Under the pieces are notes generated by a model. It was given only the letters and a program-made list of their open reading frames with translations, was not told the origin of the DNA and made no database searches. A stretch of DNA of 64,000 nucleotides from Tribonema minus. Lineage: Eukaryota; Sar; Xanthophyceae; Tribonematales; Tribonemataceae. The stretch is from the NCBI GenBank assembly GCA_017506865.1, contig JAFCMP010000268.1:124001-188000 (forward strand). Reading direction: 5' to 3'. Positions 1 through 11,800 of this stretch are shown piece after piece (the stretch's first letter is position 1; each line of letters begins with the position of its first letter). The position numbers and the translations under genes were made by a program.

Positions 1-400
1 TTTACGCCGGGTCAGAGGCTTGAGACTGATGGGCACGCACGTAGTGTAGAGATTATGACATAGAATGGGGGGGGGGGGGCACGCGCTGACATGCGTCTGT
101 CATCAAGCACCTCTGCTGCAAAGCCAAGAGAGCTTGCCGAAACAGCAGTCTGCATCACATCGGCCGCAGCTGAACCATGGTCTGGTGCCTGGCGTGGCGA
201 CTGAAAGAAGTTGAGGTTGCACACTTGTGCACTGTACGTGGACTGAACAATGCACATGTACGCAGCACACGCATTCACAGCAGCAACCCAGATGCCCACG
301 AGAGCGTCAACACACAAGACTGTCCCGAGCGCACCATGAAAGCGCTGCAGCGCACAAAAGCGGTTACACCATACGCAACAGTTTGCGTCTCCGCACACAC

Positions 401-3400
401 CTGCTGGTCGGTGACGCGGAAGTACGCCCAGAAGTAGTACGTCATCTGGGCCAGCACCCTTGCCCAGTTGATAGAGTTGACAGCCCCCAGAGACACGCGC
501 TCCCGAAACTCCTTGTCGTTGAAGGCCGCCTTGACTATGGCCTGGCAGTCGTCAAACGAGCCCTCCACACTGTAATGCATTGTGGATAGACAACAGGGGG
601 GCAGCAAAGGGCAGGGCAGAGATATATCAGCAACTGATGCGCACGTAGGGGGGGGGGGCTGATCGTCTTGCTGAGCACTGCTGTGGCGGGAGCAGTTGCT
701 GGCATCAGTACGCCAGTGGTATGTAGCAGCTTGACTTTGAAGCATGTGACGTGCATGACGATGGCCTGGCAGTTGTGAAGAAGCCCTCCAAGCTGTGATA
801 CACTGTGTGAGGGAAAGGCAGGGGGCATAGGGCAGCCATCCAACAAGTATACGAACGCTGGGTTTTGCTGTCTGTGCTGAGCCATGCTGTGTTCTGAGCA
901 CTGCTGTCTTGTACCTTCAGGCTGTTGTCATATGCCCAGCACAGTCCGGCTCCGAGCTGCATCATCGACCACTCAATGTGTACATATGCATACATGCATG
1001 GTGCTGCTAAAAGTAGTCCGACAGCGATGTACGCATACATCTACACCTGATTATAAGCAGCTATATGACTACTGTTACATGAGTACTACATGACTACGCT
1101 TACACTGTCACCGCCTCGGCTGCACTTGACACAATATATGTTGGTGTCCTCCACTTGATAATAAGCAGCTAGACGACCACTGTTACATTGTGACTGTTAC
1201 GCTGTAACTGCCTCCAATGCCCACCTGACACAGTGGATATTGGTGTCCTCCACCGTGGTCATTTGCCGCTCCTGTATCTGACTCACGCGCCCCTCCGGGA
1301 ACAGTATGAAGCAGTCCATGTGCTTCTTGCCGCGCATACCATAGATGGCAGCAGAGCCTGTGAACGCAGAAGGGGAATCCATTATGCATGGTGAATACGG
1401 ACAAGATGGAAGCACATCAGCGCGACGCCAATAAGTTAGGGCTGGCAATGACATCAAGTCCCATCCGCAGTATGCGATAGCTCACCCAGTGCCCCCGCAC
1501 CACAGTATGTAATTGGAGTATGTAAATGGTAAAGCGCACCAGGACGTTGGTCAGCTCCTGCAAGGCATGTATGTATATATATGTGTGTGTGCACAGCACT
1601 CCACTCCAAGCATGCATGATCCATGTGCAGCACCAAAATGTTTCCAAATAAAGGCTGTGAGCTCAGAGGCTAGGGTCACCATCCCCTGCCCATCCGTGAC
1701 CACATTGAAAGCCTTACATCAAGCTGCCGCAAGTGCAATACATGGGTTACCTGCAATGCTACAATGCAATACCTGTACATTGTACACTGCCTTCCTCCCC
1801 CCCCCCCCCAGCCACACACGCAACAACACTCCGGCATCATGGCACAACGCCGTTTCATCCTGCACCACACTCCCAGCATCGCATCGCTTGCTTTACTCTT
1901 TTATCCTTTTCATGTAACCCAGTGCTCAGCTCCAGTGCGGCCCCTGACCTGTGTCTCCAGAGGTGGCCCCCAGTATGGTGAGGCGTGCCTGCTCGCCACG
2001 CGCCCTGCAATTGGGACAATTGCATGTCTCAGTTGGTGACGTTGTGACGTCGGCAATGTGATGCGTGAGCCAGCTCAAAATTGCATGGTTGGATAATGGA
2101 GGTACACGTACGCATTGCGATGCAGGGAAGCACTGAGCGAATTGCTTCAAATTATCCTCATGTGAAGCATGGGTTTCTGCAACAAAATGTGCGTACTACA
2201 CACATACATACCGTATGTAGAGCACATAGTCACTGGACTGAGCACGGCGTGCAACTTCAAAGCCAGCACTGTTGAATGTTCAGCAGATCCGCAGATCAAA
2301 GATGTGGTTCAACATCAGCAGGTTTGAGCGCCAAACCGACAGCAACAAAGCCTATGTTTCAAACAGGAATCACACATCCGTTGACAACGCAACCATTGCC
2401 ACGCTAGTTGCCATGGTCAGAGAGAGACATTTGTGCACCAGCCTAAGCAGGTGCTGCTGCTGATGTACTTCTACTTCACGCAGTTGCAGCAGGAACTTTG
2501 AACTCTGCGAATACAAATGTTGTCGTGACACGGAGGCATGGCATGAAACGCGTGGTATGGGTGCTGCATGCAATGAGCTCCTGGCATGTGTGTCACAGTG
2601 CAGCCCCACTGCTACAGTAAAATTATCTGCTATGAGCTTGTGTTGTGCTTGAATGCGTTGTGGTGTTGACGGGCGCACTGAAGTGCAATGTCGGCTGCAA
2701 GCAGCATGACTGCAATGTGACAGTGCCGTGTGTATGACGCACAATAGGAATAGACCAGTTGGCGTGTGTCGAGACATGGGCCATGATCGCATCCTGCCGT
2801 AAGCTGCATAAGCTTCACCGTTGCTTGCAATGGGTATCCAACTACTCCAACCGTTGCCGGATATACTAAAACTTCAAACAGATTACAGTTACATAAACGC
2901 TTGCTGCACACATGGCTCACCTGCGCCGCTCCAGAAAGAACTCAAAGAGGTTCCCCAAAAACTGCAGCGCCACGTCCTTGAACGCAAATGTGGGTCCATG
3001 CCACAGCTCCAGCACCCACACGCCCCCCACCTTAACCACTGGTGTCACATCTGTAGTAAAGAAGGTCAAAACAGCAGGATAGTGCAGTTGTGATGCATTT
3101 GCGCTTCAAATTCTATCATAATAGCCGAACGAATCAAGCACTTCCATTTGTTGAGCAGCACAAATTGCTATACTCAATTCTATGATGCAGTACAGACAGG
3201 ATTTCACGAAGCAAGAAAAGTGTACTTGCCTGGTGACCGGAAGGACTTGTATGATGCGTGCAGCAATCGCCTCAGGTCATCGCTGGGAATCTCGTCGGTG
3301 CTCACGTACTGGGACAGGATCGCATGTGCCAGGTCCGCAAAGGAGAGTGATCGCCACTGCGAAGACGACGGAAGAACAACCATACAAATGCCGTCAGTAA

Positions 3401-3595
3401 TGCGTGCGATTGGAACAGCAAGCCGATCACGAATTGCCGCAGGCGCACACTCACACTTTCGATTTCGTCCGCACTGACGGCAGGCACGCTTTCCGGCACA
3501 TAAAGACCTTTGTCCGTGGCCAAGCCGCCTAGAACCACGTCCTCGAAAGACATGCCATGATGTCCACCCCGTGTACTGCGGTACTTGACAGGCAT
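401..3595 (-). CDS. Threonine synthase, N-terminal half (3' part outside window)
   Basis: Converts O-phosphohomoserine to threonine with pyridoxal phosphate, the last step of threonine synthesis. Exons read on the minus strand: 3595-3455, 3356-3230, 3050-2921, 2004-1949, 1357-1225 and 569-401, together 252 codons with all phases closing. The start ATG at 3595 opens MPVKYRSTRG, the family's N-terminus. Further signatures in order are GLYVPE, LELWHGPTFAFKD (PLP-lysine region), ILGATSGDTG, SAAIYGMRGKK, EGSFDDCQAIVKA and LGAVNSINWARVLAQ. These match the yeast THR4/bacterial long type rather than the plant chloroplast type. The rest of the barrel, about half of the usual ~510 residues, must lie left of position 1. 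The donor at 400-399 opens an intron that runs to the window edge. The intron after exon 2 uses a GC donor (3229-3228). Two introns carry echoes of neighbouring exon ends. Confidence 0.95.
535..840. repeat. Tandem duplication across the 3' splice site of threonine synthase exon 6
   Basis: The start of exon 6 with its acceptor (around 537-590) recurs 224 bp away at about 761-815. ATGGCCTGGCAGT and AGCCCTCCA are shared, followed by a G-rich stretch in both copies. The copy at 761-815 lies in the upstream intron and no longer reads as the protein. Confidence 0.8.
1050..1262. repeat. Tandem duplication across the 5' splice site of threonine synthase exon 5
   Basis: Two adjacent ~100-108 bp units, 1050-1157 and 1158-1262, both begin near ATAAGCAGCTA and both end in TTGGTGTCCTCCAC. 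On the minus strand each unit holds the end of exon 5 (VEDTNIHCV) plus the start of the following intron. The upstream copy (1225 donor) joins in phase to exon 6. The other copy is decayed and intronic. Confidence 0.85.
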
Positions 3596-3948
3596 CTGCG
3601 AGGTTCACACAATCGCGGTCGGCAGAAGTGGTTAGACTCGCTTACCACTCACGCAGCTTGCACCGGAGTGGACAGAAATCCACCAAATCGGATGGATCAT
3701 GAGCTTTTGATAGCTGAAAGCGCACGGGCGCACCTGTAGCTCGTCCTACCTGCTCACACTTCACAAGCATGCAGGCACGTCACACACACATGCTGATCTA
3801 ACGTTACAGCGCTGTGACACAGCTCCGTCAACAGGAGCGTTACAGGAACTCTTGAATGAGGCCTGGCACAGATCGCCACTTACCGTGCTAGCGTGTGTGC
3901 CTGGATGGTGCCTCTGCCGTTCCTTTTCATTCATCAGTTTCCAGATGT

Positions 3949-4338
3949 GCCTTATTAGCGAGCTAGGTACGTATGTATGTATAAAAGAACTGTGGCACGC
4001 TTGTGAGTGGAGTGGAGGTACCCAAGTGAAGTCCAATAAAAGTACAGGGTTAGGGCTAGGGTTAGGGTTAGGGTTAGGTTACCTGCCGGGCTGCAAAGCG
4101 CTAGCCATTATTGATGTGCCATCATCACAGCTGTCAGGTGTACCATCATCTGATTGTTGTCAACATTCGACGTCATTGGCGAGTACAATTCATGATGTCC
4201 ACAAACACCATCCTCTCTGTGGCATAGCCTGCATTGAGTACACGCGCGCTCCACTGCCCTCCACTGTTTAGGTCACGCTCCATACTGGGGGGATTCGGGT
4301 ACTTCGTCAGCGTCCAAGTTTATTGAAATTAACTCGAA
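3949..4338. repeat. Dispersed repeat, copy A (with telomere-like insertion)
   Basis: Aligns end to end with 10818-11210. Shared blocks include CCTTATTAG, AATAAAAGTACA, CTGCAAAGCGCTAGCCAT, ACACCATCCTCTCTGTGGC and TTTATTGAAATTAACTCGAA. Both copies start and stop at the same points, so this is a discrete ~390-bp element. No ORF or terminal inverted repeat was recognised. Copy A differs by a (TTAGGG)n-like tract at 4046-4081 between AGTACA and CTGCAAAGC. It may be a non-autonomous mobile element, but the class is unknown. Confidence 0.8.
4046..4081. repeat. Interstitial telomere-like tract inside repeat copy A
   Basis: About five TTAGGG units with slight variants. They interrupt the repeat exactly where copy B at 10818-11210 is contiguous. 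Confidence 0.9.
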
Positions 4339-5376
4339 CATGGGTGCATACAATGCACACACAAGTCTCAACTTGAAGCAGCCAGATTCGCCCCAAAAGA
4401 TGGGGCGGTTTGTGTGAACGAGGCTTCCTCTTATGAGGAAACGCGCCGCTTGAGGGTTCTGTATCTCAAGCATCACCTACACAGAGGGCCGCTTTGGATT
4501 TCAAACGATGGGTCACTGTTAATCCCTGTGGAGGCCTGTACGGCCGGCTCAACCAGCTCCAATTGACATATTGTTGCAATAGGGCTTGTTCTGTGTTCGC
4601 AAGTGGTTCCGTAACCACAGCAACAATGCTTGTTTGCGTGCAACTATTATACTACTGGTCGTTCTGGTGTCGCGCGGCGGTGTCGGCTCCGAGATGAGAT
4701 TTGCGTGTGCATCTCCTTGCTGTACGTTGCATGATCGCCGGCAGCTGTGCATGATGTCACCTAAGGTGACATCATGCGATCATACCTGCAGTGCACATGT
4801 CAGAGCGCATCACTGTCGGCTCCAGTGTCACATGCCTCCGGTGTCTGATTGCTTCACATGTCGGACTGCTCCACGGTCCCATGTGACCCCCTCCCCCTCC
4901 TTCCTGTAGATGTTAGCAAAATGTTGCACTTATGTTCTCTTATCAGACAGTGCCGCTACCTGGGAAGGCTGAATCGCGAGTGTGTCGAACGAAGAGAATC
5001 TGTGGGCAGCTCTGTCTGCTGAGCATTGCTGCAAGAACGATGCTGATGACTCTCAGGCGCACTTTGCATATCCAAAGGCAGGCAGGAGCAACGTGAAAAT
5101 GACGGCAAAAAACGCCGAAAGTGCAGTTTACTCAATGAGAATTGATGTGTCAGCACTCGAAGGTGACCTGGCGGCATTCAGATTCGGCCCCATGCAACCG
5201 TGTGTTGTAGACACAAATGCGCATGTCTGTCCAGCCGCTAGAAGCGGCGCGTGCAATGCATCGCTGCTGCACAGCAGCAGCACTGCTGCTCATTTCTGTC
5301 TTCAAGGCTGCAAGGGCTTGGAGGGCCATGCACAGCAGCAGCCGTTGCTTGAATGGTATTCAAATACACAATAATG

Positions 5377-5670
5377 CCCCGTGAGAGCTTGCACGTGTGC
5401 AGACATGCCCTGCATGCAGCAGGTCAGCTGCAGAGCGGCCTTTTTGAAAGAAGCAGTCAGGGGGGCTCTGGCACCTGCTCGCAGGGCTCGGTGGGCTATG
5501 TATGCACAGCAACTACAGAGAAGAGTGCCCACCCGCAAAACTCAAACAAACCCAACCACCCCGTGAGAGCGTGCATCTGCCCAGAAAAGCCCTGCATGCA
5601 GCAGGTCAGTCGTTGTGTGGCCTCGTTGCAGTCAGACGCAGCGGACTGGACTCTGACACCTGCTCCCAGG
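5377..5670. repeat. 182-bp tandem duplication, two diverged copies
   Basis: CCGTGAGAGC at 5379 and again at 5561 is followed in both copies by GCCCTGCATGCAGCAGGTCAG and, further on, by ACACCTGCTCCCAGG-like sequence. It has no coding context. It shows that ~100-200 bp tandem duplications also occur away from exons. Confidence 0.8.
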
Positions 5671-5984
5671 CACGCCTGATTCTGCCCGTGATCAACGAGT
5701 CTGCAGTTTCAAACAACAACGAAGAAGTAACAATCGTATCAGCAGGTCACGTGGTTGCTGCTTGCTGCCTGATCATCTGCTTGCTGCGTCAGCGAAGCCA
5801 CCAGGCCATGTGCGACCAATGAGCTGTGGCATGGTATTGAGCTGAGTTGCTGAGGCCCGCTTCGCTTCGGTAACGAATCCCCACACTCGCTTGACCTGCT
5901 CTTCAGTGGCACGCTGCTGCTCCCACTGGTACACCCATATCTGGTGTGTTGCTGGCTGCTGGGCACAAGCTCGACGTCAACTCG

Positions 5985-6009
5985 AGGGTTAGGGTTAGGG
6001 TTAGGGTTA
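5985..6009. repeat. Interstitial TTAGGG tract
   Basis: About four TTAGGG units in a row, ending in TTAAGG. Confidence 0.9.
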
Positions 6010-6794
6010 AGGTGCAGTGTAGTGACCCCAAGATGCGCGGTCAACATCACCAGCACTGCCGCGTCAGACTAACAGCATCAGCACTAGAACACAAGGAGGC
6101 TGAAACGGTGAAAACAAACTGACGACAAGAGCGTAATTGGTGGCACTAGCCAAACGTTGTTCGCTGTAGAAACCGCACCCGCTGTGTTCCGACATGTACA
6201 CACAGCTGTTTCGGCGGCTGCTGAACAGACTGGCAGCAAAAGTTGTCAAGTAGGATGGAGAATACTAGTGCGGGTGTGTGTGTGTGTGTGCTTGAGGGTC
6301 ACTCCTGTAGCACCATGGAATTTGATGCATGCTCCCGTCAGAGTTGGAGCACGCTCATCAGTTCACAAAACCTTGTACAGAAGTACTTCTATGTATGCAA
6401 CAAGAAAGGCCAAAGGAACAGTGAAGCAAAGGCGAATGGCTGCGACATGTTGTGTGAAGTAAAAGATGCTCAAGTGGCGCGTTTCCCCTTGTCGTAATGG
6501 AGCACTGCCTCCCTCACACACACAGCAGCACACTTTGAGAGGTAAAAATTCCGCCCAGATTCCGCCCTCACGCCCTCAAGGCGGAACCAAGCCGCCTCTC
6601 ACCAAGGCTGAAACAAGCACATTCAAGACCGCCACATCATAGAACCCCAACCCCCCCCCTTCCCCCATTTAACACAGCCAGGAGGGAGACCAGTGGTCTC
6701 TGTCCAAACATCGAATTTCTGAGGGTGAAGACCGCAGCGTATGCTGCCATTTGATGCGGGCATGTGAAGTAAAAGGCACTCAACGTTTGCTTAC

Positions 6795-7534
6795 ATGGTG
6801 AGGATGCCTGCCCCACACAAACTGGCAGCACACTTTTCAAACTGAATTTTGACTTGTGTGCCTGCTGCCGCCGCAGCGTCACGGTGCTGCGCTGAGCCTT
6901 CAGTGTCTACCTGTACGTTTGACGCGCGCATGCATGCACATCAATCCACTGTGACTTGAAGTGGCGCCTCACCTCTCTCCTGCGCTTCTTTCGTATTCAC
7001 TTCCGCCATGGCTGCAAACAGCTGCTCCAGCAGAATTTGAGGGATATCCTTGAAGCATGGTGACTCGTGTGACAGTGACCGGGCCTCCGCGCATGTGGTG
7101 ATGTCATGGCTGCCCAGAATGAGGCCGAAAAAGACTAGCAAAGTCTCTGGCAGTCGTGTCGCCTCAAGTTGCGCCTCAAAAGCCTCAGAGATCCACGGCG
7201 CCTCGATGAACTGTACCGAATCTGCGGGCAGTGTGCCAATGCATTGACATGCTGCAAGGTCAGCATTTGCAAAAAGGGCGTTTCCTTGTCGGAGGTCGGT
7301 TGAGCGGCATAAGTACACATACTTCTGGGCAGCTGCACCAATGTACCTGCCAGCAGCACATGGGGAGACACGCTGAATCATGTCCAGACTGGTTGTGAAT
7401 GCACAAGCAACAGCATTCTCTTGTGCGCTGTTTCTGGCATCTAGTTGATGAGATGGCTGATGCAGCGTGCCAGTGCCAACGCTGACTGCCATCAGTGTGA
7501 CGCTGACGCCAGCCCTCAAACAGCACGTCGACAT
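6795..7534 (-). CDS. Unrecognised protein, two linked exons (partial)
   Basis: An open stretch from about 7534 to 6972 reads as protein-like sequence (for example LPETLLVFFGLILGSH and ILLEQLFAAMAEVNTKEAQE). It ends at AGAG|GTGAGG. That donor, in phase 1, joins an acceptor after GGCGGCAG near 6878 to an exon coding TQVKIQFEKCAASLCGAG, ending at ACCAT|GTAAGC near 6795. The phase match supports a real gene. I recognise no family. The true start and the remaining exons were not found. Similarity of 6440-6552 to 6740-6853 looks like a downstream copy of the second exon's end. If the frame instead reads through the donor, the ORF would stop at 6941 after LQVTVD. Confidence 0.4.
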
Positions 7535-8404
7535 ACCCTTTCAAATGTTTAAACGCAGAGGGTTGGCGAGCGATTGCTGCTGATACCGGTCACTCATGCA
7601 AGCAGACGCAAGCAGGCAGCGTCCCCTCTAAAACGCTCTATGAGTCAATACCATTCACCTTGCATAGTATATGCTACCGCACCAGCACCTATGTGCGTGG
7701 TGTTGGTCAACACCCAAACTACAGCGCAAAAGTCGAGATCAGCAGCGTTACAAACACAGCTGTACAGCAGCAGCAGCAGCAGCTTGTTCAGCCGCCGATA
7801 ACGCCGCATACACACGCGGTACAGCCCTAGCAGAGCGCGATGGCGACAGGTGCACGTCCGAGCTTTCACGAGCGGAAGTAGAGATGATGCAGGGTTCACA
7901 GCACTGCTGGTTGAACAGCCAACACTCGCCATTAACGCCACCCACAAGTGGTGCGGCCTGAGGAAAGTGCGATGGCAACTGTGTACTCCTAATGTTGTAC
8001 TTTTATTGATATGAGGCGAAGTACGACAAGAACAGCTTCAGCTTCAGCATCGTTCGTTTCCCTTAGCCTCAGAAACCGACGGAATCAGGGACTCCCCCTT
8101 TCTTGAGCAATAAATGACAATGAAGTTCAGCGCCTGTCTTCAAGCAGAGACAAATGTGAAATGAAAGCAGCTGATAGTTCGGTTATTATGAGCTTCAGGA
8201 GCACAACACCTTGTGTGTGCCCCAGTTGCCATCGCACATGTGCGCGCCGGTCTGGTCGATGTTTAGACTGCTGCTGCTGCCGTGTGCGGCGCTACTAGCC
8301 TACGAAAATTAAACGACGCTCAGAAGTCGAAACAGTGTACTGAGTGCTCTGCTCCTGTACGAGCAATTTTACACCGCAGGTTTTACATCAACAGTAGGAA
8401 GAAA
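7535..8404. other. Intergenic region
   Basis: No gene was recognised. There is a (CAG)n/(CTG)n stretch at about 7768-7785; otherwise I see nothing. Confidence 0.4.
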
Positions 8405-8580
8405 TCAAGTGGCGATGCACTGCCGCACGTCAGTCAGGGTGCGGAATCCTGAGGCTCCCGGAAACCTCTGACCTTGCGAAAACGTGTACACGTGAATCAC
8501 TGCACATTGAAAGCAGTCAGGCTCACCTTTATCCGCCATTTGCCGTTGTTCCTCTGTCACTTCAGGTAGTACGGCACCAA
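8405..8580 (-). CDS. 3' end of a small unrecognised gene (two exons)
   Basis: An exon from roughly 8580 to 8527, preceded by CTGCAG, reads NFGAVLPEVTEEQRQMADK and ends at AAAG|GTGAGC. The acceptor CCTCAG at 8449-8450 joins in phase to 8448-8405, which reads GFRTLTDVRQCIAT and then a TGA stop. Splice sites, phase and composition agree, but no family is recognised and the first exon was not identified. It would lie head to head with the membrane protein whose ATG is at 8873. The longer open frame 8557-8871 (-), in another phase, probably overlaps by chance. Confidence 0.35.
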
Positions 8581-8872
8581 AGTTTTCTGCAGCGCCGTTT
8601 GCAGAGCCAGCTCATTTTTTGTGTGTGGCAGCATCCAGCGCATGGGGTTTTGAAGCTCCTTGATACGGCTGCAGACGCGTATGTAGTGTGCCCGAAGTGC
8701 ATAGCGCAGGCCTACACGCCTGGCCCTGCCGGCGGAAGCGTCTTCGCCAGCCATGCAGACAGGCGTGACCAATTGATCTGCTGCTGCCTCAGCCCAAAAC
8801 AGTTCAACTTGAAGTGCCGACTTGCTGTGTTTATTCCTGCGCGGCCAACAGCTTGCGACATCAGCTTGCAAT

Positions 8873-11800
8873 ATGCTGCAGCTGCCTTGCTTTGGTGGTG
8901 GACCGCAGCAGCCTGCTGCTGCTGAGGGGTCTCATCAGCGCCTGATCAACGCCCTTCAGGCGTCGCCGGAGCTGTCTAGGAAGCAGCAGAACGCCATCAG
9001 CATTTTTTACACTGATGATCCGCAGGCCCAAGGGATCCTGATGGACGATGCGGTCTTGACGACACAGCGGTGTACGCATGCAGTGCAGAGCCGCATTATG
9101 GCCGCAATACCAGCAACATGCATCAGGGGCCAAAGTGGTAAGCAGCACAATGCTACTCTAGTGATGTCGGTAGATACTGCAAGTTGTGTCAGTCAGGTGC
9201 AAGGCCTGCCTGGCGACGACGGTGTGCATTGCTTCGTCTTGTTCACACCGGGGAATCACGTTGGAGCCTACAAGGAATCGCAGTCAATAGCACCGCAGCA
9301 GGCCACTCCACATGACAAAGCTGTCGTCGTTAGACAGTGGTACTGGGTTGCTACGACCCATGGAATAGGCGCAGCAGCACTGCATGCCTTGACGTGCCAA
9401 ATGTAGTCGGCCTCGGCAGCGAGATAATCTCTTCATTCCTCAGCTCGCGATGTGTGATAGTCCTTTGGGTGTTTGAGCACTGTTGAGTTTGACCCCAAAA
9501 TTTCGCTTTGACACACCAGCTGGTGTCTGCCACGCGTGCTGCATGGGCGCGAGTCGGGACTACAGCAGATGTGCTGCTCCAAGCATGCTTTCGTCAGCCC
9601 AGCTGCATGCCAAGTGTGTGCGGCAGTGCACACGCAGTGCACACGCTTACGATGCTTCTCCGCACATGAGCTTGCTCGCCAACATCAGCACTTGCTTGTT
9701 GCTTTTTCTTCTTTTCAATGTGCTGCAGACGCAGCCGTCACTGCGTGCCGTGCCGCTGCCTGCCTTCTTCTTCTTTCCATACTGTTCCTCATCCTATTCA
9801 TTGTCGGCGCTGCACGAGTCGGCGGAGAAGGCACCAAACACCTCATCGCGCGATGGTACGGTGTCCCTCTCCCTGGGCGGGCCGCAGCTGCCAAGAAAGC
9901 GCTGGTCCTGGACTCGACGGGCGTTCTGCTCCTGCTTGTGACCATAGGGCCTTGGGGTATGCTCTTGCAGTATTGGCTGTTGAGCCTCTTTTCACAAGCT
10001 CGTGAGGCACACCAAGCAGCGGTTCTCGCCCAGCTGAAGCCGGCGCAGTTCATTGGGGTTCAGAAGGGCGAATGGCGCCAGCTGGTCCGGGTCAGTATTG
10101 CGGCTTTCGCTTATCTACCCTCGGTAGTGACCATGAGGCTTCTCTCGGAGAGCTTCCGCACCAGGACAGCTCTTTGGGCAATCACACCCATCTTTCTTGT
10201 ATGAGGGTGTGGCAAAGTGGGTGAGCTCCGTAGCATTTTTCCGATTATATGGTGGTGCGCCCTTGTTCCTAGTTCAATGTCTGTGCGGATGCACACCAGC
10301 GATCTTCTGTGTCTCCTCTGGTCCAATCATACACAATTACAAAGCGTCAGCGCCTTGGTCGTTCTGTATTTCGTCTCCGCTCTACAAGTTGTCCCTTGTG
10401 GTTGGGCACGATGCATGTGTCACGCAATCATTCGTCATACTGAAACAGTCATGGGCCATGGCACACAAGTCAGTTCCTGCGGCACCTATACCTACACAGC
10501 TCGTCTTTCGTTTAGTCGCCGTTCTGCTCCATGGAGATCAGGCAGCACTGCTGCGGCTACTTCGCAGTGGTCCGGCCGCTGAGGCTGGTGTTTGTGGCAC
10601 CCTGTCGCTGCTGCTGCTGCTGCTGCTACTGCTGGTGGTGGTGGTGGCAGCGCTCACTTCAAGTGCCACGCGTGTTATGGCTGGAACCACTGTGGCCACC
10701 GGATTCCTTGGCTGCATCCCATTCTGCATTACTTGCTGGTTGACCATGAACTTGCATGACATATAGAGCTGCAATCACGGTGCTCTTTTGCCGCAAACGG
10801 CCAATGCAAAAACACATGCCTTATTAGTGAGCGCTGGGTACGAATGTATGACAAGCCTGGAGAACTGTGCACTAGTGCACACTTGAACACGCTTGTGTGA
10901 GTACAGGTGCCCCAGACGAAATCACCAGAAGCACAGCCACAAGTGGAATATAATAAAAGTACAGCCTGCAAAGCGCTAGCCATCACTTATGTCTATCATC
11001 ACAGCTGCCAGGTGTGCCATTGTCAAGTTTGAGCATGATTCTGGTCATCATTCGGCATCATTGGCGAGTACCTTTCATGATCTCCACAACACCATCCTCT
11101 CTGTGGCACCCGGCATGGAGTACCGTACATGCGCGCTCCACTGTGTTCGCGCTCATGGCTCATTCTCTGGGGGATTTTGTAACGTCCAAATTTATTGAAA
11201 TTAACTCGAAGAGCCTGCGACCCCGAGCGGCTGCAAACGCGTGACCGCATGCTCCCACATGCTCATCGGCTACTACGAGAGCGTGTAGATAGCGGAGGCA
11301 TTAGGTCGTAGCCGCTGCAGCCGCTGCAGTAACCACAGCGTCAACGCTGAGGCCACTCTTCCGTAGAGCTGTGTGCCTGTCGCCAGGGCGAGCTCAAGCG
11401 CACGGAGCCTCGCCAAAGCAATTGTAGCAGTAGGGCGAGCGCATCGAGGTGAGTATCGCTGTGGCGCTAATCTGCACCTTACGCCAGGCTTCATTGCCTT
11501 CTCTTGCGTTGTGATGATATGCCGGGGTACACTTTTCGAAAGCACCGACATCTCATATTGCCTCCTGTATTGCCTGTATTGCTTTGTTGCGCAGCAGCGC
11601 GGACAAGAATCGCCAGACCTGCAGGCAGCCATGCGGGCTATATTCAGAGAAGGTGAGTTTCGAGCCGACGACGGCATGCTTGAGCGGCTTGATCGGTGTC
11701 GATGCAAGTGTGCGCTACCCTGGACGACGTCAATCACGCCTGCTGTTGTGTTGCACGCATATGCGATCGCTCGGCGCAGGTGTTACACAATCGGCATATG

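Larger units (their letters stand above)
3596..6794. other. Intergenic region between threonine synthase and an unrecognised gene
   Basis: I found no convincing gene here. It holds dispersed repeat copy A (3949-4338) with an internal telomere-like tract, a 182-bp tandem duplication (5377-5670), a TTAGGG tract (5985-6009) and a (GT)n stretch near 6273. Its right end, about 6440-6552, resembles 6740-6853 of the next gene. Open frames such as 4982-5374 (+) carry no splice, domain or composition support. Confidence 0.5.

Noticed and set aside
4982-5374. 130-codon plus frame as a gene
   Set aside because: Composition is ordinary intergenic, there is no domain, and its end overlaps the start of a tandem duplication.
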